Source of the DNA: Mimachlamys varia
Lineage: Eukaryota > Mollusca > Bivalvia > Pectinida > Pectinidae
Reading direction: 5' to 3'
NCBI GenBank assembly: GCA_947623455.1
Contig: OX392536.1
Span: forward strand, 13,201,282-13,265,281
Length of the DNA: 64,000 bases
The notes beneath the pieces are model-generated. The model was given only the letters and a program-made list of their open reading frames with translations, was not told the origin of the DNA and made no database searches. The translations under genes and the position numbers were made by a program. Shown here in pieces: positions 38,701-50,700 of the stretch; position 1 is the stretch's first letter, and each line of letters opens with the position of its first letter.

Positions 38701-41700
38701 TAGATAAGTTGAAAAAATTTTGCCTGATCGAAAAAAAAAAAAAAATGCCTGAAAGGTGACCATCTTGGGTTTTGACGTGAAAGTTTGTTATCTCCATTTC
38801 TTGAGAAGTACTTGATTGATCTTGGTCAAATTTCATATGTAAGTTCCCATGGTGTCTAGTTGTGCCATTTTGATTTTGGTACTGATTGGAAAAATAAAAT
38901 GGCTGAAAGGTGGCCATGTTGGATTTTGCCATTGAAAGTTTGTTATTTCTATTTCTTGAGAAGTACTTGATGGATCTTACTCAAATTTCATATGTAGGTT
39001 TCTCTTGGTGCCCTGTGGTGCCCTTTTAATTTTGGGACTGATCAGAAAACAAAAGAGCTGAAATGTGGCCATCTTGGATTTTGACATTGAAAAATTGTTA
39101 TCGATATATATTAAAGTACTTGATATGTCTTCCTCAAATTTCCTATGTTGGTTCCTCTTGGTCCTTATAGTTGTGTTATTTTGTATTAATTTGGGACTGA
39201 TTAGAGAAAACATGCTTTATCAGCTTACATCTTTTAGTTAACGCCTTTTCTTGAGAGGAACTTTAGATACAGTAAATAAAATTAAATACTTGAAAGAAAA
39301 AAAAGAAGGGAAAAGGTCCAACTTTTTAAGAACATTGAAAGATTGTCTATGGTGGGCGCCAAGATCCCTGTTTCTTATAAGGCATAGCTTTAGCTGCTTG
39401 TTCGCATGACCACATGCAAGCTTTGCAGATTAAACATCACGTCAGGCCTAGTAGACAGACTCCCTCAATGATGTCTGTTGAATCAGTATGTACTCGTAGT
39501 TGTTGTCGACGTGCAGGTTATATTGCCACTTGATTGGGAATTCTAGTTGAAATATTGTTACTGTTGTGTGGATCAGATTGTTGTTATTGTAATTGCAGGT
39601 ACAGCGAGAGGAGCTTCGTATGCAGATCATCAACAACTACAGGATGACGTACAAGAAAGATCACAGCCGAATCCTCCAGCGTAGGCAAATCATTGAAAGT
39701 CGTAAGGAGGAGCTTGAACACATGAATGACCAGAGGGTAGGTCTGGACTTTATGTGTACTGAATCAGAGTCCTTTGTTGGTAGAATTGATCTTGTTTACA
39801 TTTATAAATGACATAATATCATGGCTTGTTCATTTATCTGCCTAGCATTAAAACAATATCTATATTCATGTGAACTTTGGGGTAACATTATGGACCTTTT
39901 TCTGAATAACATACAATTTGTCAAGAGGTCCAGTTCACAGAAATACCCACTGAAGAAAAAAAGAACAAGGTGAAGGTCCCTGTCAAAGGTCCAGGTCTTT
40001 TCTTGAGAAATACTAAAGGGATCGTTCTCAAATTTCATATGTATGTTCCCCTTGGTGCCTCATAGTGCTCTTTTTTATTTTGGGGCAGGTCAGAAAAAAA
40101 CAAAATAGCTGACAGACGGCGAACTTTGTTTTGACAATGAAAATATTTCATATGTAGGTTCTGTTGGTTCTACGTAGTTCCATTTGTGTTGGGACTAATA
40201 AAAAAAAACAAATGCTCAAAGGCTACTGCTATATTTCAATTAATATTGCTTTTTCTTGAAGAGGAATTCTCAAATTTGATAGAATTAAAATTAAATGTAT
40301 GTTAGAGAAAAGAAGGGAAAAGATCCAACAATTTAAGAAGAAATAAATATTGTATATGGTGGGTGCCAAGATCCCTCTGGGATTTCTTGTTTTGTATTTA
40401 AGATTGATCAGAAAAAAATTGTTCACAAACTACAGTCAAACTTCAATGTTTCGAACTTTGCGGGACCGTCATGAAAATTTCGAAACATCGGGACTTCGAC
40501 TTATGAATATTGAACATAACATCGAACATCGACATGTAGGCCTATATGTATATATGAACTGTACATAAGAAGAACCAATGCGGTCCTAGTGTAACTAACA
40601 CAGGCTAAGAAATTGTAGATTCACATTTATAAAAAATAGTATATTAAAATACACACTATAATTTTTGCAGTACTAATATTAATACCCGACCTCCTATGGC
40701 TCTGCCCCGGCCGTGTATTAAATCGGTCCCATGCCTCGTAATGGAACAAGCCCGGTGTGATTCACACCGGGGCGATTTTTGCATCACCTATCGGCCGATT
40801 GATTCTCATCGATAAACGTACATAAATTATAAACCATATCTGTCGATCTTCTACCTAACATCTAAAATATCGTTAAATATCAATTTCACGTAACGAAGCA
40901 TAAAATGAAATGAGAAGCGGCAGCTATGATTAAGACTTCAGTAAATTTCTTGGTTTCTTTTCTGAAGAGTTCCTCTAAATTGTGAATGGGCGAGCGCGTG
41001 CGGACCAAATAAGGAAGTCGTAGTAAGCCGTAGTAACTCCATATTTGGCCATACAGACCATATATAAAAACGAGATTTGAGAGAACATTTATTGCGCTCG
41101 TACAGGTAAAATTTTCACTTCGATTTATTAGTTGTAATTTTCAATGTTTTCATAACGAACGGGTCAGATCAAAACTTCGATACAGCGAAAAATTCGATTC
41201 ATAGATTTCAAGGATTGGTCATTTGGTCTGTCCCTGGGATCTTTTTGGAAAATATTTTACCATGATTATCTAGATACCAATGTATTCTGACTAAATAATT
41301 GTTCAATATTTGGTCTGAAACATCCTTGGATAAAGGAAACTTATTTTGTATAAATTGTAAGTCTGACACAGGTAAAATTCTCACTTCGATTTATTAGTTG
41401 TAATTTTCAATGTTTTCATAACAAACTGGTTGGATTAAAACTTTAATACAGCAAAAAATTTGATTCATAGAAGTTCGATTCATGAATAGTAAATAAGTAG
41501 TGTTATATAATGAAAAAAATCGGGACTTTGCCAAAAGTTCGACACATCGAGAAATTCGAATCATTGAAGTTCGATTAATCGAGGTTTGACTGTACTTTCT
41601 TTCAATAAATGCCTTTTCTTAAGAGAAACTCTCAAATTTTATAGTAACTAAAATTAAATACATGAAAGAGAAAAGGGGGGGAAAGATCCAACTTTTTAAG

Positions 41701-44700
41701 AACAAGTAAAGAATGTCTATGTTTGGCCCCAATATCTCTGGTATTTCTTATATCAATGCTGAGTTTTACAAACAAGGGGGCCGACACTTCTGGAAGCTGT
41801 CCTCCTAAACTACTGGGCAGATATCAACTTATTTTCTTTAATAACTGAACTTTTCTAGACCAATATGTCTGTCGTAAAAAAAACAATCCATATTTTTAGA
41901 AAACATTTGAAAATTTAAATCATTTTCTTTACAGGAACGAGAAGAGTTGGAACAGGCAGAAGAAATTAGGAAAAAAGCTTATGATGCAGAGATGGCTCGC
42001 TTGGACCGAGAAGCAAAGGAGCGTGAGCGACAGAGGCGTGTAGAGGAACACAAGGAAATTCAAAAGAAGCATGCCATGGAAAAAATTGAACAACTCAAAA
42101 AAACTGAGATTGGCTCCAAAGTTTTACAAAATCTTGATGAGGAGGTAATCAAGGAAACTCGAGGTCATTATTATCTGAACCTAGAGGTGGTTAGAGCGAG
42201 TCTCCAAGGCTCAACAGAATCTAAGTAAAGAAACTAGAATAGAAATTCATACATAACCTTAATATCTAGAAGTCATACATAACCTTAATATCTAGAGGTC
42301 ATACATAACCTTAATATCTAGAGGTCATACATAACCTTAATATCTAGAGGTCATACATAATCTTAATATCTAGAGGTCATACATAACCTTAATATCTAGA
42401 GGTCATACATAACCTTAATATCTAGAGGTCATACATAACCTTAATATCTAGAGGTCGTACATAACCTTAATATCTAGAGGTCGTACATAACCTTAATATC
42501 TAGAGGTCAAACATAACCTTTATATCTAGAGGTCATACATTACCTTAATATCTAGCGGTCATACATTACCTTAATATCTAGAGGTCATACATAACCTTAA
42601 TATCGAGAGGTCATACATAACCTTAATATCTAGAGGTCATACATAACCTTAATATCTAGAGGTCATACATAACCTTAATATCTAGAGGTCATACAAAACC
42701 TTAATATCTAGAGGTCATACATAACCTTAATATCTAGAGGTCATACATAACCTTAATATCTAGCGGTCATACATAACCTTAATATCTAGAGGTCATACAT
42801 AACCTTAATATCTAGAGGTCATACATAACCTTATTATCTAGAGGTCATACATAACCTTAATATCTAGCGGTCATACATAACCTTAATATATAGAGGTCAT
42901 ACATAACCTTAATATCTAGAGGTCATACATAACCTTAATATCTAGCGGTCATACATAACCTTAATATCTAGAGGTCATACATAACCTTAATATCTAGATG
43001 TCATTCATGAAGTGGAATCCCAAGGTCCTGTATCAATTAAAAACATGTGTTTGGGGCCAAATTGTTAAGATCTCCTAAAATTGATCAATGCTTATTAATA
43101 ATAATAATGTAGACAATTTCCCTACAGAATTTGAACACCAGTTATCAAATATAACACTGTGAAAGTAATCTTGGGAGACCGCAATAACTATTTTGTTTAT
43201 AATTATAAGCTCACCTGTCTTATAATATGAGAATTTGCATTAAAGTCCACTTTTTATCGTGTCACTGATATCAGATTCAATTGAAACTTACAGTAGTTAC
43301 TGATATCATCATACTGAACACTATAATGAGATTTGGAGGAAATTTATTTGCAGGTTCCGCTTTTTTGGGGCATAAACATGGGAATTTTGAGAATTTGCGT
43401 TAAAGTCCACTTTTTTAAAGTGTGACTGATATCGGATTCAATTGAAACTTAGGGTAGTTACTAATATTATCATACTGAAGACCTTACTGAAAATTGGAGG
43501 AAATTTTGGGGTAAAAACATGGGAATTTTGAGAATTTATGTTAGCATCCACTATTTATAGTGTTATTGATATGTAATTAAATTGAAACTTGGCTATGTTA
43601 CAGATATAATCTTGCTGTATGTATTTTGTCTTACTAATTTTTACGTTGGGACTTAAATATTATCGACAAAGCGGGAAAGGCGAGACATATAATTACGCAT
43701 AATTCTTGTGTAATTTTGTGATTGTATTTAATTTAAGGACTTTGAGAAACTTGATGTCGATGAGATCATGCAGAAACAATTGGAACAGTTGGAGAAGGAG
43801 AAGAAGGAATTGCAAGAACGTTTGAAAAGTCAGGAGAAAAAGGTGAGAAGTTGGATTGTTTTATACTCTTTCATTGTTTGATTGACTTTATCTCCAAATT
43901 GATTTGACAATTATTGTTACATTTTACTTCTGTTAATATTTTTCAGATTGATTTCTTTGCCCGTGCCAAACGTGTTGAAGAAATTCCACTGCTAGTTGAA
44001 CAGTATGAAAATGAAAGCAAAGATGCCAGAGCTTTTTGGGAGCGTATGGAAGAAGAAAGGGTACGAAACTCCATTATTCTGTAAAACAAGAAATAGGCCC
44101 AAGGGTAATAGTTTGCAGGGTGAGGGTTTCTAGGTTTGCACTCCGTCCATCCGTCTAAATACTGTACACGTACTTATTTTTTTTATACCCCATCAACGAA
44201 GGTAGTGGGGGGTATACTGGAATCAGGTTGTCCGTCCGTCTGTAGACACAATGATGTACCGGCTACTTCTTCTAAACTATACTGAGGGAATTTCAACGAA
44301 ACTTGGTGGCAATGATCCTTATACATTGTAGATGTGCATAATCTATATCATCTTAAAAACATTTTAGTTGCCATGGTCACTGGTCACTATACTTTGTTTT
44401 TTTTCTAGGAATTTTTTTTCCAGACAACTACTCCTTAAACTTTGAAGTGATTCAAGTGAAACTACACAGGAATGTTAGGAACCATTGTAAACACTCTACC
44501 TGGTATTACCGTTATACCGTGATAAGGCCTAACTTCTAAGCGAAAAGTTGTCAAATGATCAAAAAAGGATCTAACTGCCCAATTCTGTGTATGTTACATA
44601 TTTCTTATGTGTAGCAGTATACATGCACAAATAAATATTTGATTTGGTTTTGGGGCCAGTTTTGTTTCAGTCCTCTGTTGCATAAAATGTGTGTGTGATT

Positions 44701-47700
44701 AAAGTTAAAAGTGTGTTTTATCATATTCCCTTAATAATATTTTCATGTTCCAGTAAAACGGTAGGATTTAATTGTATTGCTGAATAGAAAGACATTTCTA
44801 GTTATCGGGGCTTTCCCAAGGAATGCAATTTTGCAAGTGGGCAATATAGACATTTGGAGTGGACTTTAAATTTTGGAATAGTAGGGAAATACAATTAGTA
44901 GAGCTAGTGTTTTTCCCCCAACTTTTTCCAACCACCCATACTTTTTCAGTTGGGAAAATACAGAGCATTTTCAAAAAAATTGGGGGAAAATGGAAAATGC
45001 TTAATTTAACTTGCTTTTTTTAATCCAATTTTGCAAGACAATTAAACAAAAGTATTGCCACAATATCATTTCAGTTAAAAAATATAAAAAAAAAAAAATA
45101 TATTATATAATATAATAATACTGTATTGATAAATATTGTTTGCTTTCTGTAATCTAATGGCTATAGATATTTCTTAGATAAGTAGATTGATCTTATTTAT
45201 TTATCTTTCAATTCCTGAATTCCAGGTCCGTTCGGGTCCGGTTTTAGTTTGAATACCAATCAATCTTCCCCTTTATAAACACAGACGTTTTTACTGAAAG
45301 ATGTCTGTTCTAATGTCTCATTAAAGTATATACAATCAAGAAACAAGTAAGTACACTGTTTATAGGATCTATTCCCCATGCTTGGTTTGCAACACTTAAT
45401 TGCATCAGATATTACATAATTAATTCAGCACTGAGGGCCATTGCTTTACAAATCAATGCAGCAGCCTACTGGTAAGGGTTAAAGTGAGAAAACCATCAAA
45501 ATCTGTATGAAAATTTTTTGGATGTAAGTTTAACGCAAGACTTTGCCATTGTTATTTTTTTCAGATTGAGAGGATGAAGTCGGAGAGAAAAATGGCTTTG
45601 GAGACTCAACTTCGTCTCAGCCGCATGGTTAAGGACAAGGATGACTTCCTTAACAGACTTAAGGACCAGAGGAAGGAGGAGTTCAAGGTATCGTCCTCTT
45701 TCAGTCCAGTATCATTGATGATGGTGGACTGTTCAAGTCACCATTCATCTGTATAACTCCTTTTACAGATTTATCTTGTACTTGACTGATTGTTTTCTAA
45801 TGGGGGCTTTTCACCAACTGGTGAAAAGACATGTTGTTTATGTTATGTTTATTGCTATTATTCATCGTTTTCTTCTGCATTTAATTTTGTCCAAACAATT
45901 GCTTCAAAATGGTGAGAGATATGGCAATGCACTTTTAAGTATGTTGCATGAAAGCTGTTCAAGGCTTCACAATAAGGTTTTCAAGTAGGCAGTACAGAGT
46001 ATATGCATATGTAATAATATTATTGTAGGTATATGCAATATCTAATTTTTTTGTCGCACATATAACTACAAAAAAGTTAAGATAAAAAAATTTCTGCTTT
46101 CTGTAAGGTCAAAAAATGATTTTTTTTTAGTTTTCAATTTTCTTTAAATTTGTTTTGACCAATCAATGCAGAATGTCATTCTGATGAATTTGATGTTTTC
46201 AGTTTTACTTTGACACATTCGATTTCCATTGTACCCCATTTTTAGCCTGAAGGGCCGGTGAGCTTATACTTATACCGTGGTGCAGCGTCCATCGTCCGTC
46301 TGTCAACCTGTCCTATATATCCCTTCTAGTCCTGAACCACACAACGGAAGTTGACCAAATTTGGCCAGAAACATCATTGGGTAAAGGGGATTCAATTTTT
46401 TATAAATGGTTGGTCTGACCCCCCTGGGGCCTGAGGGGCGGGGCCCGATAGGGGAAATACAAAAAAATGTATAGTAAATTCTTTAAAAGCCTTCTTCTTC
46501 TGTAGGAATGATAGGATATTGTCCAAATTTGGTCTGAAGGAACCTTGAGTAAAGGGGATTCAATTTTGTATAAACAGTTGATCCGACCCCCCTGGGGCCT
46601 GAAAGGCGGGGCCCGATAGGGAAAATAGAGGAAAAGCCTTTTAAATTCCTACTAGTCATAATGTTTTGAATGGTTTTGAACCAAATTTGGTAAGAAACAT
46701 TCTTTGGGCGAGGGAATAGATTTTGTATAAATGGCGACTATGACCCCCTTGGGGCCGGAGGGGCAGGGCCAAATAGGGGAATTAGAGGAAAAGCATTTTA
46801 AATGCCTACTAGTCATAAAGTACTGAATAGATTTGAATCAAATTTGATCAGAAACATCTTTTAGGGGAGAAGAACAGATTTTGTATAAATAGTGCTTCTG
46901 ACCCCCTAGGGCCGGAGGGGCGGGGCCAAATAGGTAAATAAACGAAAATACTTTTAAATCCCTACTACTCATAAAGTACTGAATAGATTTGAACCAAATT
47001 TGGTCAGAAACATCCTTTAGGGGAGAGGAACAGATTTTGTAAAAATGATGCTTCTGACCCCTCCTGGGGCCGGAGGGGCAAGGCCAAATAGGGGATTACC
47101 TAGATACCCAGGTAAGTGATACAGGCCCTCTGAGCATCTTGTTAAATGCATAACTGGGCACTACACCTGAAACATATTTTAGCCGCAACATTGCTGACTT
47201 GTACAAACTGCCATTGGGCATGTTGTTTTAGAGAAGACAAGGGGGACGGTTTAGTATAACATGTAGTTTTTCGTTGATTTTGTTTTAGAAAAAGTTGTCA
47301 GAATTTGAAGAGAAAATGAAAGAGGAGCGTAAGAGACGTATCAAAGATAGAAAAGAGAAGAGAAAAGAAGAAAGGAAAAATAAGTGGAGGGCAGAAAAGG
47401 AAGAAGCAGAACAGAAAGCAAGAGATGAGGCACTTATTAGGGGTAAGTAATAACAATCGCATCATCAGGGTCATCTACATAGGCAAATCATGTTGGATTT
47501 CAACAGAAAACAGCAATGTTTGGCACCAAAAATTTAGTCATGTAATGGACCAAAATGTTTGTGGTCACATAAAACTTTCTGAATAAGGTGACTTTGTGGT
47601 AAAATGCAGCATAGGATAATTTTAAGTTTCCCTATATATGAAACAAAAAAAACCCCAATAATCTCACTGTACTCTCAAGTATCTAGCACACGATAGGGAC

Positions 47701-50700
47701 ATTTGTTTAAATGGATATGGCTCTTTCATAGCGTACACACTGATTCTGTTTTGACCTTGAAATGCAAATGGCGGCTTTGAATAACATCACGCAAAAATAA
47801 CATATAGGCAGTGTTCATTTTAGATTTGTGAAAAAGTGGGCCATTGGGTCCCCTTGGGTTGAAAAAATGGGGTCATTGGCCAAAAAAGTAGGGCCAAGGT
47901 AAAAATAACATGAAAAATGATTTTAGTCTGACCACTAGTACTGTTATAAATTCTTTTGTTTCGTTTAACGTAACGTAACGTTTTTAATTGCTGTGACAAA
48001 ATCGGATTTCATATTTTCTGCTAAAACCGCAGCCTTGTGATCCTTCCCATCAGCATGCCTAGTCAGAGTGCTAGTACGGAAATTGGACGTACCTTCCGTC
48101 AAAGTGTTTACTTCCGATGCTTTAAACACAAACTACACTGCATTACATTTTTTCCCGTTAAATGTCACCCATGAGAGGAGAGAAAACCATTTGCCCTGAA
48201 ACACTCGGCCCGATGTCGATGATTCCGTTTGGTCCACCGGCTTATATTCAGTAATTTCAATGTCGGATTGCTCCGTATTTTTGACTGAAGCACCGTCCGA
48301 TTGCTTTGTGGAATCATCAATCGTTCCGTCATTGTTATTATCTGTCCGTTGACTCACCGAAAAATAGTGTAATACAGTTCGTTTTTTACTTTTCACGGAC
48401 CCATCACACAGCGTTTTTCTTTTTCTCAAGGACATTTTTTTATGTTTACTTCAGAAACGATCCGAACCAATCAAAATCATCGTTAGGTTACATGTCTCCT
48501 CTATTGACCAATCAAATACAGCGTTGTATCACTCGAGGCGCGTTCGGCATGAAAACCAAGAAAACAGCAGCGGAGATCGATGATACGGCAGATATTTTTG
48601 ACTTTCGCTAAGGAATGGTCCATATTTTTTGTTGCACCTGAGGACCCGGTGAAATATCAATTAATGCGCCAAGTGATAAAAAATAGCGCCAATGGCGCGG
48701 CGCGATGGCGCGGCCTAAAGTTAACACTGTATAGGGAGGTATTTCAATCATCAGAAATGCTTTTAATAGAGACTATTAACACTTTTGAACATAAGAAAGC
48801 TGTTTTTATAGAGACATTTGACGCCATGCATTCAGGGATTAGGTAAAACCGGAATTTGAGACACCTAGCGGTAATCTGCACAATTACTGCAAATAAGGGA
48901 GACAACTTTTACAGTATCAGAGTACAGTACTTGGGCCTATATCAAATATTGTACAAGAGATAATTCATATGATTATTAGCTCACCTGGCCCAAAGGGCTG
49001 TCATCGGTAAATCCTGTCTGTCGCTACACTTCTGTGCTAGGATCAGTATTAGGAAGTTTTTAATTACTATAATAAAGGAGAAACAATTCCGTACATAGAC
49101 ATTTAGTTGGGTATGAAGAGGTCAGTTCAGAGAAGGATCGGTTTCAGGAAGTGGCACTGTATTTGCATTTTTTGGCGAGTAAAAATAGTGGGTTAATGCC
49201 TGTTGAAAAGTGTATACATTATTCAAATCTGTACACAGAAAATGTTGAAAGTATAAAATGAATTGTGAAACAAAACCACTACATGTAAAACAACTGTAAT
49301 ACAATGTTACTGTGCATGTAGTACACTTTGATTCTGAAAAATAAAGGTTATTTGATGATAATACAACTGTGATATTTATATTTTACACCTTGACATAGTT
49401 TCTTCAGTAAATTTATTTTCTGGTCTAAATTGTTAATTAAGACTGAATTAGAATGCATCATAGTGCTCTAATTATCCACTTCAAAATTATGAGCGAGTTT
49501 CTAATTTAGCGAGTTAAAATTTAACCCACTCCCCACAAAATGTGAGTTGCTAAAAAGTTAAATTCTACCTCTGCCCTCCTAGCTCTGCGTGCTTCACCAA
49601 AACAGCCAGTGCAGACTTCCCACCCAAAAACTATACAGTTGCTGGGCATAAAGGGATTATCACAATTGTGATATTAGCATTGTTGTCAGATCTTGTCACA
49701 TCCCAAGGGAACTAGTTTCTTAGTTGAACTTTTAAACTTTTAATTACATAGATATGCTTCAAGGATTGGTCATTTGGTCTGTCCCTGGGATCTTTTTGGA
49801 AAATATTTTACCATGATTATCTAGATACCAATGTATTCTGACTAAATAATTGTTCAATATTTGGTCTGAAACATCCTTGGATAAAGGAAACTTATTTTGT
49901 ATAAATTGTAAGTCTGACACAGGTAAAATTCTCACTTCGATTTATTAGTTGTAATTTTCAATGTTTTCATAACAAACTGGTTGGATTAAAACTTTAATAC
50001 AGCAAAAAATTTGATTCATAGAAGTTCGATTCATGAATAGTAAATAAGTAGTGTTATAATGGAAAAAAATTCGGACTTTGCTGAAAGTTTGACACATCGA
50101 GAAATTTGAATCATCGAAAGTTCGATTAATCAAGGTTTGACTGTAATGGAAATTGCACAAATTCTTCTTCCCTCGCAAATTGTTCAGATTTGGTCTGAAT
50201 CACCTTTTGATGAAAAGAAATAATCAGTTTTGTATAAATGATAAGTCATACCACCTCTCCAGACCCTTAGGGCCTGAGGGCTGGGGTCCTATAGGGGAAT
50301 TGTATTACATTTATTAAAAATTTTTCCCTTGCAAATTGTTCAGATTTGGTCTGAATCACCTTTTGATGAAAAGAAATAATCAGTTTTGTATAAATGATAA
50401 GTCATACCACCTCTCCAGACCCTTAGGGCCTGAGGGCTGGGGTCCTATAGGGGAATTGTATTAAATTTATTAAAATCTTGTAAAGATAATGACAAGATAT
50501 TGTCCAAATTTGTCCATGATGGCTTTGATAAAACTGTACTTGGGTGAGAAAATCTCTATTTCAAATTTCATATGCAAGTTCCCCTTGGTCAGTACTTGTG
50601 CTCTATTGGTTTTGGGACTTATCGGGAAAACAATTTGGCTGACATGTGGCCATCCTCGATTTTGACAATGAATATTTGTTGCCGCTTAGTATTAAAAATT

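Noticed and set aside
41935..42228. Reading exon 13 as a terminal exon with a stop at 42226
   Set aside because: The frame past GAG|GTAATC has no eIF3a similarity, and exon 14 continues the protein in phase. Intron retention would truncate the protein.
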